DNA of 64,000 bases, from the NCBI RefSeq assembly GCF_017654505.1, contig NC_054565.1, forward strand, positions 4,311,283-4,375,282, written 5' to 3'. A program made the translations under genes and the position numbers. The first letter of the stretch is position 1. The number at the start of each line of letters is the position of its first letter. The notes beneath the pieces were generated by a model. It was not told the origin of the DNA. It searched no databases and saw nothing but the letters and a program-made list of their open reading frames with translations. Positions 13,301 through 27,700 of the stretch are shown in pieces. The DNA comes from Polyodon spathula. Lineage: Eukaryota; Chordata; Actinopteri; Acipenseriformes; Polyodontidae.

Positions 13301-13834
13301 GATATTTAAATGTATTAATATGCTTAAGGTGCTGTAGACTTGTTCAAGTTCTGAAAGTCCACCTTAACGGCTTCAAAGTGTGGCAATTGTTCTAGAAAGA
13401 ATCATAAATTCTGATGATTGGTGCTTCTTTCAATCAATGCAACTCTTACCCTGTCAACCTAGCACAAGTGCTAATGGTCACCAGTCTTCAATTGTCAGTT
13501 TTAAAACAGTCTGTAATATAAAAGTTTAAAGTCGTTACTTTAGATGCAGTATGTTGAAACTTTTTATTTTTTTAATTTATTCGTGAAATAGGATCATTTC
13601 AAGATGTATGCGAGAGATGTTTTGTATTAGGATGCAAAAAAAAAAAATTAGCAAAAGAACAATATTCAATAAAGCTTTTACAAAAAAGTTAACAAGCGTT
13701 TCAGGAAAAAAAAAAGACATCCTGGACTGTCTTGATGGTTAAAACTCTGTAGTGGATATTTGTGTGACCTCTGACTGAAGGTCTTGTTGGACTCTCCTAG
13801 AACGGGATCCATACAGCTTACGATCCATGTCTAG
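13301..13834 (-). other. oprd1 3' untranslated and downstream region
   Basis: About 530 bp following the oprd1 stop codon. On the minus strand two AATAAA hexamers lie at 13576-13581 and 13563-13568, about 255-270 bp past the stop; these are plausible polyadenylation signals. No coding sequence was recognised. The real 3' UTR could extend further left, into or past the SINE-like element. Confidence 0.5.
13563..13581 (-). terminator. Candidate oprd1 polyadenylation signals (two AATAAA)
   Basis: On the minus strand AATAAA occurs at 13581-13576 and again at 13568-13563. They sit about 255 nt downstream of the TGA at 13837-13835. AATAAA is common in AT-rich DNA, so this is only a candidate end of the transcript. 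Confidence 0.35.
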
Positions 13835-14364
13835 TCATACTGGTTTCTTCCCCATTTCTGAAGGTGCACAGACAGAAACGGGTTCCCGGGTAGCATTCTT
13901 CGCCCTGGTGAAACTGTGCTGCTCCATCTTGGAGCGAAAGGGAAGGCAGACATCACGGAAGCATCTCTTGAAGTTCTCATCCAGAAAGGCATAGAGGACA
14001 GGATTGAGGCTGCTGTTGGTGTAGCCCAAGGCAATGCAAAGGTGCCAGCTTGCTATGACAAAGGGGTTTTTCTTGTCGATATCCACCAGGGTTTTCACGA
14101 TGACAAAGATGTGGATGGGCGTCCAGCAGATGATGAAGACGGCCACCACCACTAGCACCATGCGGGTGATCCGTCGCAGGGTCCTGTCCTTCTCTTTGGA
14201 GCCAGACAGCAGACGCACGCTCTTCAGCCGCAGGATCATGAGCCCATAGCAGATGGTGATGACCAGCACAGGCCCCACAAAGGCAAAAATGAACACACAG
14301 ATCTTGGTTACTGTGTCCCAGTACCAGCCAGGGTCAGGGAATTCCAGCATGCAAATGATGTTAC
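13835..14364 (-). CDS. oprd1: oprd1 coding exon 3
   Basis: Begins after acceptor TTTCTATTTACAG (the intron ends at 14365) and encodes Gly200 to the stop: loop 2 Cys204, TM5, intracellular loop 3 with the [11 protein letters not shown] block, TM6 CWTP, TM7 NPVLY, helix 8 and a serine/threonine-bearing tail ending in KKPV. The TGA stop is at 13837-13835. The tail keeps an S/T-rich end similar in length to mammalian delta, the usual place for GRK phosphorylation and arrestin binding. Confidence 0.95.
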
Positions 14365-17300
14365 CTGTAAATAGAAAAATAAAGGGAGAACTTCAGTCGG
14401 TTTGGTATGATGTGTAACAGGGCAGAGGCTAGATGTGATCTGCCGACTCCACACACCACAAGTAAGCGTCTTAATCACTATTCAAAAGAGCCAGGTCTTC
14501 CCTGCATTCACGGATATAAAGCTTTTAACAACATCTTACCAACAGGGAAAAAAGCACGAGGAGAGAGTAACAGCCGCTAGCACCACAGCAAAACTGACTA
14601 TACTGTACGTTGCATGCAAGGTAGGTTTACTAGAGAAAAGAACATATTTCCCCCATGTATCTGAACAAAACTTTATGAAAATGTTTGTAATTCTGTATGG
14701 TAATTGCAGTGGTTTCCTCCAGCTCTTAGACTGGTATTCATTTTATATAACATGACACTAACTTAAATCTCCATGCATTTTTTTTTTAATCACAGGAGTT
14801 AACGAGCATAAGATCCATGCCTCTTTTTTCTATGCTGATTTCTGATTGTTTTGACCCCCTTAGTAACAATTGCTAGAGGTAACATTGAAATGACCTCAAT
14901 GGTGAGGGTAATACGTGAGAGGTCATTCGTGTTGGCCCTGCCCAGTCCTCCAAGGTTCTGAAGCTGAGAATGTGTTTACTTTGCAAGAGCAGGGCGATGC
15001 ACTATCGGTTTGATCTTAAAGAAATGCAATATCTGAGTATGAGAAAACTTGCATGCAATAACGCTAACTATCAAACCTATAAACATGAGCAGAGCCCAGA
15101 ATTCAGCTTGATGTTGGTCATTGAGTTCAACATAATTGTGTTACTTTTCTGACAGTCAGTGAATACTTTTTTATGAGTGTTCACCCACTTTTATTAATGT
15201 ACTATACGCATTAAATCAAATGAATGCATCCCCTTAACCTTCAGAGAAATAACTAAATATGCATGATTGTAGAATTACAAGTAAAATGTAATTAGAATCA
15301 AGTATGATCTACAATCAAGGTCCACCATCTCTTCGTCTATCTGGCATGGTCTATGCATAAAGTGCCATCATGAAAAGCTTTGTGGCAGATCACACCGCTC
15401 ACCTTTATCTGTAGCTTTCGTCACAGCCATGATCATGACGGGCACACCGATTACCGAGGAGAGGATCCAGATGCAGACGTTGATAATTTTTGCCTTCATT
15501 GGGGTGCGGAAATCGAGCGCCCTGATTGGGTGACACACAGCAATGTAACGGTCCACGCTCATCATGGTCAGGGTGAAGATGCTGGTGAACATGTTGTAGT
15601 AGTCGATGGAGAGGACAATCTTGCAGATCAGCTCCCCGAATGGCCAAGTGTCCATCAGGTACTTAGCGCTTTGAAAGGGCAGAGTGCTGGTGGACAGCGC
15701 ATCCGCTAAAGCCAGATTGAAGATGTAGATATTAGTGGCTGTCTTCATTTTGGTGTATCTGTCAAAAACCAAGTGTTATTTATTAAGGATTCAGAAACTA
15801 TAATGAACAAAATGATAGCAGACATACGGTTTTCAATGCCTCTGGGGTATACATTTATAAATGTACACTACAGGTCAAAAATCTGGAGGCAACAAATAAT
15901 GTACAGAACAATTTGGAGAAGAGGATTTTATGGCTCATTTGTCCTTACAGACTCCTGACTTACAAAATATCTTGGAATGCCTGAATAGTCTCCTCTGTAA
16001 AAAAAAAGAATTAAATGAGCAAGCCATCTTATAAGTATAATGCTCTCCTTTTTCTAAGAAAGCAGTACAACTGGGGATGGGGAATGTGTTGCCTGGGGTT
16101 ATCAGGCTACTTGTCCGTTAAGTCCTGGTGCAATTTTAATGTAGTTGTCTTTGGTAGTTCTTAGCCAGAAATGGAGGGAAAATGACGAGGAAATGTCATA
16201 CTCAGTCATTCTGCATTAATAGTAAATAGATTATATTTGGGCTACCACTACACAGCCACTAATGCATTACCAGCCCAAAACCAACCAAAGAAGAAACAGT
16301 ACATTCAGAATATAGGCTTTGCTCAAAGTCTTCCCTGTTGTTCTTTTCTACTGACAAGATTACATTTGGAAGGTGTTTGTCCAAGTCTTTTTCAGGTATC
16401 TGGAGAAGTTCTCTTCATTCCACTGAACACGAAGACAACTTTGTGAGGTTTATATCAGCAGTTGTTTTTTTTCCCTTGTATTTTTAGAATCTTGCTCTTT
16501 AGAAAATGTTTCTTCAACAGCAATGTTGAGCCAGAAAGTGCCGGCCGGCTGTTCTGGTGTTATTCTCTAAAGGCAGCAGTGGTGTAGTCGTGTTCGTGTC
16601 ATTGCTTGGAGAGATTTATTTTGTCTCCATTGTACTGTTATCAAGAGAGTGAGAAGGGTGGTGATTTGTTTTTAAATGAAGGTGCTGGCCAGTGAGCATT
16701 ATGACAAAAGAACATGTATATTATAGGAAGGGCTTCTGATTTTGGATTTTTGGATTGATAAAACACCCCCGATGCACAAAAAAAAAAAAAATCAGTGTAT
16801 AGCCAATAAACACCGGAAACACACTGGAAACGCTTACTGAGTTTGTTGACTACCCCTTTCCCCACGAAAAAATACATAAAATACAGTAACCTACAAAGAA
16901 AAAAAAACTTTCCCCGTGCAGTTTGGCAACGTCATACAGTATATAAAAAGTGAAAGCCCCACAAAGGAAACGATTTACATAAAACTCGAAAATAGATAGA
17001 AATAAGAACTGAAAAAAATTAATTTAAAAAAATGAAAAAACAAAAACCAGAGGCCCTAATTATAGGGTTACAGGATGGCTAATTTCTGTGTAAAGCAGAA
17101 TATTTATTGGCTGCAGTAGAATTTTAGCGATACGCATGTGGATATTCCACCTTACATAGATTTCTGTCCTCCTAGAAGTCTATTATATACTGCTTTATTA
17201 TTAATACATAAGTTTAAAAAAAAAATAGCTTATGTGTTTTCTAATGTCATTGTGGCTGAGATACACGGTCGATTTTGATATCCCTGTTTTTAACTGACTT

Positions 17301-17981
17301 TGCAGTTGAATAGAGGTGATTTTTTTTTTTAAATCAGGTGACATCAGGCATATGTCATGAATAAGGTTTCTCCGTGATGTGTCGCGGAACACAAGAGAAA
17401 CATGTGCTCTGATTGCCTGAGAGATCCTGGGCAGTCTATAATATAGGAATATATTTTTTGCACGTATGAACACAGAAATTACAAAGTTATGTATTCTTTT
17501 CACTACTGTGTTCTGTTTCCATGGTAACATATACCATAGCCTGCTATTTAGTACAATGACCTGTTTCAAAGACCATGAACAATTGATTGACAGCAAGGCA
17601 GAACCCCAAACTATTGGCAGCTCAGCTGCACAACAGCAAATAGCTTGTTGTCTTGAAGCAGATTCATAGGGGTATGTGTACCTTTCCCAATATAGGAAGG
17701 GACACCTAGGTGTGAGAAATGTTACCATGAACTTCATATGCCAGATGGACACCAGTGTAAACTTTGTGGTCTGTTCCATGTTCCTAGGATTCTTTGTTTT
17801 TCCAATATTCACAGATACATTACCTTGTTGTTTTTAATTATCCTTACCAGTTTTTACTGATTTTTGCCTGAATTGTACCTTGCTTTATCTTGGACCTCCA
17901 CATGCAGTGCCACTAGAAACCGCTATAAAATCCATCTTTGATGCATACATTGTGAACAAATGTTTTTTAAATGTTATTTTG

Positions 17982-18037
<56 letters not shown>

Positions 18038-19763
18038 CGTTAATTAGGACAGTTTTGAAACCCTTACATTTAGCAATGGAACAAAAAAGGAAAATCTCAG
18101 AAACACAGCGAATTTTATTTTCTCCACTAGGGGGCAGTGTTTCCTCTGTTTTCGGAGCCCTTTTGTATAGCCAGAAAACGCGTCGTTTTGGGATGCTAGT
18201 TGCAATGTGTTTGTATTCTTGACTTAATCCCTGAAAGCTTTCATTGTGGTTGCTTGTGTTTTCACACTGTTCGGTAGAATGTCTATGTACCCCCAGAGTC
18301 CAGTTACAACCAGTGTGCACCGAGACTGAGATTAAATTAGAGAAAAGAGCTACTGGCAGAAAAAAAAAAAAAAAAAAAAAAAGTAATTTTCAGATTTAAA
18401 GTTGTAGTACTCGAAACTCATTAACAACATGCACGATTAATGTGTCGTTAAGGTTCTGCAGAGAAAGATGAAGGTGTCGAAATTTAACGTTACGTGCATT
18501 CTAAAGGGAGCTGGCAGCCTGTAGATTTGTTATACACATTACAAACAAAACAAAAAAAAAAAGTAGGCTTAGTGTTTCAATAGGAAATGGTGTTAATGTG
18601 GCTGTGGCTTGTTTGGATAAACTGTAGAGCAGTTAAAAAGGAACTCTGAATATTTATGAATATTTCTGCCACACGTTTTAAAAGCATTGCCAAAACACAC
18701 ACGCACATACAAAGATGCACAGCAGTATGCAGCACAAAAATACGAACCATTTCTCCTGTACTTCAGCATAACATCAATCAGTACAGCGTATACAGTAATA
18801 TTACAAGCAGTGTTACATCAACAATTACTTATCAACCAGTTTAATTTAACTAAAGCGTGATAATACTCTGAGATTGATCCCACACATCAAGATATACGAA
18901 ATCAGTTTCCAAAGGTATATGAGATCAATACATATCAACAAGATTCTTCCAAGTCAAGGGTTAGTTTGTTATAAAGGTACTTAAAAGGGAGTGGTGGCGG
19001 CATTGCATCAGTGTATAGAGGAGGGTTCGAGGTACTTTTCAGAAATGTTTGGCACCTATTTCAGCTGGAAGTGTTTTATAAAACTCGTTATTTCGGTATA
19101 GGCAAAGATGTATGACTTGCGTTAAGAATATCATCTGGCTTGAATACAGGGTTAATGCGCATGTTTGTGGGTGTTGAAACATTGAGCCATTGAAACGTTG
19201 AAACACAAGGACATACAACTGATAGACCTTTTTAGCAGAATGTTAAATTAATAAAACGTTTGTTTAGGATTTCTGTTTTTTAAAAAAAAAATCTGTGTAT
19301 TAATTTAAATGCTTTTAATAAACTGTGTCTGGGCTACAAATCATTTTGCGAAATAGATAAATAAGTAGGACAATACATGTTGAATGTTTCTCATTACGAT
19401 ACACGATAGTTCATAGAGGGAAATGTGCTGTTTTGATTTACTTTATTGCTCAAATGCATTGTTTTGCATCATTCAAATAAAACGCACTTCAGCTCATATA
19501 TTGTATAATATTGCTTCTTACCTGACAATCCCATACATTACAAGAAGGTTTCCTAGAAGTCCCACCACGCACACCACAGAATAGAGCGCTGTGATAGAGA
19601 TGGCAATTATGATGTTTGTGATAGCATTCACTGGGATCCGTGCAGTGCCGTTCAGGCTTCTGTTGGACAATAGCTCGCTCGGGTATTCTTGAAAGGAACT
19701 GTTGAAAGGTAAACGCGAGTAGAGATCTGTATAATCAGCACCCGAGGTAGTGGACAGCTCCAT
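13835..19763 (-). CDS. oprd1: Delta-type opioid receptor, complete coding gene in three exons
   Basis: A class A G protein-coupled receptor for enkephalin-type peptides, acting at the neuronal plasma membrane through Gi/o. The spliced CDS is 19763-19522, 15758-15403 and 14364-13835: 242+356+530 = 1128 nt, 375 residues plus TGA (human delta has 372). Both introns are GT-AG and interrupt Arg81 (after AG) and Gly200 (after G), the positions conserved in opioid receptors. Visible signatures: sequons at N21, N34 and N38; N72 (1.50); D100 (2.50); D133 (3.32, amine anchor); DRY 150-152; C126-C204 disulfide; CWTP 279-282; NPVLY 320-324; and C339 as a likely palmitoylation site. The stretch [13 protein letters not shown] in loop 2/TM5 and LVDID in loop 3 are delta-like, not mu- or kappa-like. 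The start is fixed by an in-frame TGA at 19769-19767, just two codons upstream, with a good Kozak context (A at -3, G at +4). No frameshift was seen. K290 and W306 are unusual for a delta receptor (see findings). Confidence 0.96.
14365..15402 (-). other. oprd1 intron 2
   Basis: 1038 bp, GT-AG. No coding sequence was seen. Everted nuclear-receptor-like half sites (TGACCT at 14891, AGGTCA at 14920) are 23 bp apart. The 106-residue open frame at 14435-14755 (+) is antisense to the gene and featureless. Confidence 0.85.
15403..15758 (-). CDS. oprd1: oprd1 coding exon 2
   Basis: Encodes the last base of Arg81 through the first base of Gly200: loop 1 (YTKMKTATN), TM2 with D100, TM3 with D133 and N136, the DRY motif, TM4 and the start of loop 2. 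The acceptor is TTTTTGACAG before 15758; the donor is AAAG/GTGAG at 15402. The 356-bp length keeps the frame with exons 1 and 3. Confidence 0.95.
17515..17593 (+). promoter_or_regulatory. Candidate intronic enhancer: RFX X-box and PBX/MEIS decamer
   Basis: GTTTCCATGGTAAC at 17515-17528 matches the full two-half-site X-box bound by RFX factors (GTTNCCATGGNAAC). TGATTGACAG at 17584-17593 is the consensus PBX-PREP/MEIS decamer. Both are long, information-rich motifs and lie within 80 bp in a less AT-rich part of oprd1 intron 1. Enhancer function is inferred, not shown. Confidence 0.4.
17983..18036. repeat. (CA)n microsatellite in oprd1 intron 1
   Basis: An uninterrupted CA dinucleotide tract of about 54 bp. 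Confidence 0.98.
18124..18140 (+). promoter_or_regulatory. CTCF-type binding site
   Basis: CCACTAGGGGGCAGTGT fits the vertebrate CTCF core (CCASYAGRKGGCRSY) at every position. It lies in intron 1 of oprd1, 1.4 kb downstream of exon 1. Occupancy is unknown. Confidence 0.55.
18360..18382. repeat. Poly-A tract
   Basis: About 23 A residues. No retroposed body was recognised on its left, so it is treated as simple sequence. Confidence 0.95.
19522..19763 (-). CDS. oprd1: oprd1 coding exon 1
   Basis: Encodes residues 1-80 and two bases of Arg81: the extracellular N-terminus (three N-glycosylation sequons, N21, N34, N38), TM1 with the GNLLV motif, and the start of intracellular loop 1. The exon ends GTCAG followed by donor GTAAG at 19521. 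Human delta has two N-terminal sequons, so three is one more than in mammals. Confidence 0.95.
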
Positions 19764-20290
19764 ATTTCAAGTGCCTCCGTGTCCCTCTATTCAATTATAT
19801 ATATATAATTTAAAATACAATTCCTAGCAGTTACAGGTGTGTCTAATACCAGTCAAAGCAAAAGTCTAGATTGCAGCGGCTAAACGCACATTCACACCTG
19901 CAAGAGGGGTAATAAGGAACACTCAGCTCGCGTTTTACAGGCGTTAAGATCGATTGTCTGGACGTGTCACAAGAGCAGATCAAGATTCGTCTCTCTGTTT
20001 AAGCTTTGAGTTCTTGTTTGTCAAAACCCGTCGGTCGTGTGAAGCAGCAGTCAGCGGAATAATGCGTATATCAGGATCCAGTAGTGGTGGCGGGAATTAC
20101 AGCTGTGCTCCTCTCTTGCCTAAAAAGGCTAGTGTTCAAATTGCGCTGTAACTCAATCTGGCTTAGGTCGGCTGTATTTTCAGCTTCGCATCGTCTGGTG
20201 ATTTCTTATAAAACCCGACAGCTCTATCGACGTCAAAGCCGCGTAGCTGGCTGGAAATCAAAAAAATGTTTGTCAGTCAAGCGGCACAAA
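19764..20290 (-). promoter_or_regulatory. oprd1 5' UTR and probable promoter region
   Basis: The stretch 19860-20290 has roughly 25 CpG dinucleotides, at or above the number expected from its base composition, while CpG is scarce in the surrounding DNA. This is the pattern of an unmethylated promoter. A CRE-like CGACGTCA lies at 20228-20235. A TA-rich string (ATATATATATAATT) at about 19797-19810 is too close to the ATG to serve as a normal TATA box. The transcription start cannot be placed. Confidence 0.5.
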
Positions 20291-23301
<3,011 letters not shown>

Positions 23302-23540
23302 ATAATAATAATAATAATACATTTATTTTTATATACCTTTCATAGTGGACCACCACCACAAAGCGTTTTACAGAGGTAGGCTGTGAACTACGCTTTATCA
23401 CATTGATTTAACAACTCATCTGCAGGATGGAGCACAAGGAGGTTAAGTGACTTGCTCAGGACCACACAGTGAGACAGTCAATGGCAGGTGTGGGATTTGA
23501 ACCAGCCCTGGACTTTAACCACTGGACCACACTGCCTCCC
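23302..23540 (-). mobile_element. CORE-SINE, copy 2, inverted
   Basis: On the minus strand: head with B box GGTTCAAATCC (plus strand GGATTTGAACC at 23493-23503), the CORE block GAGCAAGTCACTTAACCTCC, a tail like GTAAAACGCTTTGTGGTGGT, and a terminal (ATT)n at 23302-23321. Layout and sequence match the copy at 5146-5370. Confidence 0.85.
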
Positions 23541-24278
23541 CAAGTTGGGCAGCACTTTTGGATATTACTTGGATTGGGATATTATTGTTTTAAGTTCATG
23601 TTCTATAGGATTCAAATGGGGTAATTGCCTAGCTTCCACAGGATCTAATATGCTCCTCTCATTCCACTGGGTTACTAAATAAGGCCATCTTCTGGCTGGA
23701 AAACACAACCAGAGAGATTGAGAGAGAAAAGTCTGTTCATAGCGCATAATAATATGTCTCATAGCATGGATACTCAGAAAACAGAGTGCAGCTATTTTAT
23801 TTGCAACACACTATAGCAGAAGCTGTTGATTAGCAACAGTGTTCATGTATTATTTTCACACCTAGCCATGCCCACAGTTCTATAGACTAACTAGATAATT
23901 TTTTTCCTTGATTCATTGTTGAAAAACAAAAATCGAATGGATTAGCATGGTACTGCCATTTCTTGATGACATTGTGATTCATATGCAAATGCGACGATGT
24001 GTCTGCAAAATAAACATGTTTCAGAAATATCCTCTCTCTTTTGAATGTTGTAATAGGAATATTGCCTTTCTATATCCTATGGAATTCTGCATCATTTAAA
24101 ACAATCTATTGCTGAGGCAGGATACTGTCAAATCTGGGGATCCGACATTAGATTCGCCATAATGATAATCTCACTTTACCTTTGGTGCTGTAGTGTTCAG
24201 TGGTTCTCAACTGATATCCTAGTGGTTAAGAAACCCAGACATAAACTGTTTTTAGTGTCAGGATGTTCTTATTTGTAT
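23541..24278. other. No gene recognised, up to the assembly gap
   Basis: Unique AT-rich sequence. Overlapping frames at 23488-23682 (+) and 23565-23762 (-) extend out of the SINE and show no domain. Confidence 0.45.
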
Positions 24279-24778
24279 NNNNNNNNNNNNNNNNNNNNNN
24301 NNNNNNNNNNNNNNNNNNNNNNNNNNNNNNNNNNNNNNNNNNNNNNNNNNNNNNNNNNNNNNNNNNNNNNNNNNNNNNNNNNNNNNNNNNNNNNNNNNNN
24401 NNNNNNNNNNNNNNNNNNNNNNNNNNNNNNNNNNNNNNNNNNNNNNNNNNNNNNNNNNNNNNNNNNNNNNNNNNNNNNNNNNNNNNNNNNNNNNNNNNNN
24501 NNNNNNNNNNNNNNNNNNNNNNNNNNNNNNNNNNNNNNNNNNNNNNNNNNNNNNNNNNNNNNNNNNNNNNNNNNNNNNNNNNNNNNNNNNNNNNNNNNNN
24601 NNNNNNNNNNNNNNNNNNNNNNNNNNNNNNNNNNNNNNNNNNNNNNNNNNNNNNNNNNNNNNNNNNNNNNNNNNNNNNNNNNNNNNNNNNNNNNNNNNNN
24701 NNNNNNNNNNNNNNNNNNNNNNNNNNNNNNNNNNNNNNNNNNNNNNNNNNNNNNNNNNNNNNNNNNNNNNNNNNNNNN
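24279..24778. other. Assembly gap, 500 N
   Basis: Exactly 500 undetermined bases, the usual placeholder for a gap of unknown size. Frames of X residues across it are artefacts. Confidence 0.99.
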
Positions 24779-27700
24779 CGTCATGTTCTTTATACATTGT
24801 GATTGTCAGATTACCCCTAATATAATTAGAATACAATACAATTCGTCATTTTGAAAAGGCGACCGCACCACTTGAAATGCCTAGAAGACAATCCTAAAGA
24901 GGGTTACAGTGTGGCCAATAATTTTCTTCAGTGGCAAGGATGGGATTTCCAAAAGGTTGTTTCAAATTGGGTCAAATCGAAGGTCACAGCAGCTCTACAC
25001 CAATACTGAATGTTTAACAAAAGGTTACTCATGATGACACCCCTGCCTTTATAAATTAAAGAGACTCTTCAGCAGAGAGTTGGAAGGTTAATGTCCTTCA
25101 TTAACCTTCTATCATCAGAGTCATGTATTGCAGGCTGCAGATGGTTGTAGTAATATAATTTAGAGACCTATAAAAAGCTTGAAATGAGAAAAAGGTGACT
25201 CTGAGATTGCTAAAAATGCATTTTATAAAAAGAAAATACAATTTAAGTTAACTTACCTACATGTAAAATCCAAAATATGTTTTCTTGTTTTTTTTATCAT
25301 TTTAAAATTTAAGAAAAAACATAGAACTCATGAGCACTTATAGATAGTGTTTCAATTATTGCCCGTTCACAAAGCCTGTTGCATGAAGGAAAATCTGAAT
25401 CAATTCTAAACTATAAATTGTGTGATAAAAAACCCTATAGTTATGCACAGGCCCCGACAGTGCTTCTTCTGTCCCACGGCGTTGCTTGTTTTAAACAAAA
25501 TTGTATTTATTTTAAAGTAGAGTACACCGTTAGTGTGAATGAAATCTGGTTTGTTTTCTTGCAGTATAATCTAGTCACTATTCAGAGGCGTTTGTTATTG
25601 AAACTGTGCTGTGTGGTGCAGTGTTACAGGATAACACAATTTAGAAACCCAATTAAAGAGAATAGCAGAAATACTTGTAATAAAATACCACCAGGGTACC
25701 AGTGCTGTACAGTATTATCATGACCTCTGTATAATATCCATTGTGTTGCCATTAGTGTTAATGATGGAGTCTGCCAATGATCTTCCAGGACTGCTGGCAT
25801 AAACAAACACTTATGTTATCATGATATCTCACTGGCATTTTTTGATCCATCCTGTACAGGAGTCTCTAACCTTTAGGCTTTAGGAGATGTAATGGCTACT
25901 CTGGGTGAGCGGAGGTCAGTATTTATGGCTGGCGCCTCATTCAGTATTAAGACCCTTATAGATTGCTGAATGTGTCATCAACTGTCGATCATGGCTCTGT
26001 CCTCCTATGTTGAATTTAATTTTTTACTGCCACCCTGCTAGCATGCTCATGGTAGTCTTCAGAAATGTGGCCCTTGGCAATGAATCCTGTAACAATATAA
26101 TTTTTATGACATACTAATAACATTGTATTTCATAAGCAGGGGTTGATAAAAGATATATATCAGCAGAGTCACTCTGCACGGGTCCTGTCTTGTACTGATG
26201 GCTGCAAACACCTCGGAGTATTAAATCTGTATGTTTACTGTCAGCTTATTTACAATGGGTTACAGAACCCACTTCAATGTAGAAGAAATGCATTATTTGT
26301 ATTCTGTACTGTCCATTTTGTGGCAATACATTTCTCAGCAAAATCCTTCATTTTGTGATGAGTTTTAATATTCAGGATCATTTTTTGCGGAGAGAAATCA
26401 TGTACGTTTTGAGCAATTTAATAATTATTTAAATCGATGCGCAATCTGTAGCCTCCCATTTTTTTCCGTGAAAAGAAAGAATAGACGCTTTTAACTTTTA
26501 AATCCAAAATTAATCATACAAGTTGTTTGTTCCTAGTTTTGTAACCTTGTGGTTTTATTTTAGTTTTCCTGTAATTTTCATCCAGTAACCAAAACCAAAG
26601 TTAACAAAACAATAACGGTCAACCTAGTTGCAAATAAAAATAAATAAATAAATAAGTGATTTACATATAACTTCAAGCAGTGACTAACTATGAAAGTACA
26701 CAAGCTATGAGAGGCTAAAATCCCCAAATAAACCTAATATGAATAAATAAATAAATAAATAAATACAATAACATTTTGAATCATGTGTGTTTTTGTATGT
26801 CCTTAGGGAATCCCTTTTTAAAAGTGGATGTGCAGTATGTAGAAATGTGCTGTCTAATAGAGGACTCAGGTAGCTCAAAGACTGCTGTTCTGATGGTCAC
26901 TCCTCCTCACCCCCCGGATTGGTTCTCTATTGCTAGACTTGAGATTGACAGTCATTCCTGCCCTGCTGAACCAAGAGCTGATTCAATGCATTTTTTTTTA
27001 TAAATGGCTATACTCAGTACCATTATTTGTATGTAACATTGCTTGGCACGGCCCTAGTAAGAATTTAAGAGTCAGTCTTGCATGCAGCACACCGTGTAAG
27101 GCCCTTGAAAGTTTTGATATATTGGGGTCTATTCATAAAGGGTTAACGCCTATCGAAATGAGGAAACAGGAGTACATGATTGGATTTTGTCCATAGCTGC
27201 CTAATTAACTGCAATTGCTATTCATAATTGAGATCATTGAGATGCGTAGTTAAGCCCCAACGATCTTCTTCTACGAAGGCATGTTTTTAATGAATTGCGA
27301 GAAAGGTTAACATTGACCTCATTAGCATGAAGTTTTCATCGGTCCTGAGCATCAACTTGATATTCATAAGAGTGAACGACAGCAAAATGCCGTCGATAAC
27401 TAAGGGTTATTGAACACTTTCTACAGTCAAGTCTAGACTAACAACAGCCTCGGCAGACAATTATTTTAAAGGCCGGTTGTATTACTACACTTGCTGTGTT
27501 ATACAGTTTGACCAATTAACGCTGCCAATTTTGAAAAAAAAAAAAAATCTGTAGCTTTATATAAAGGAAAATGTTTAATATAACTATATATTCATACAAG
27601 AACATATTCTCTGGCATAATCATTTTGAAACAGTGCTGCGAAGCGGAGAGCAAGTGAGAGACCGAGAATAGACAGACATTTTATTATTATTATTATTTCT

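Larger units (their letters stand above)
15759..19521 (-). other. oprd1 intron 1
   Basis: 3763 bp, GT-AG. It contains the motif cluster at 17515-17593, a CTCF-like site at 18124, a (CA)n tract, a poly-A tract and an unexpected 203-codon open frame at 17201-17812 on the gene's own strand. No recognisable transposon and no further receptor exon was seen. Confidence 0.85.

Noticed and set aside
13831..15709. Antisense and alternate-frame open frames over oprd1 exons
   Set aside because: Shadows of the receptor coding sequence; splice sites and protein similarity support only the minus-strand frame given.
16540..16549. GCCGGCCGGC palindrome
   Set aside because: Ten-base isolated palindrome with no supporting context.
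24162..24854. Long open frames of unknown residues
   Set aside because: They cross a 500-N gap; those at 49677-50318 are the same artefact.
27120..27400. DNA transposon suggested by GGGGTCTATTCATAAAGGG and repeated TATTCATAA
   Set aside because: No inverted partner end or target duplication could be found.
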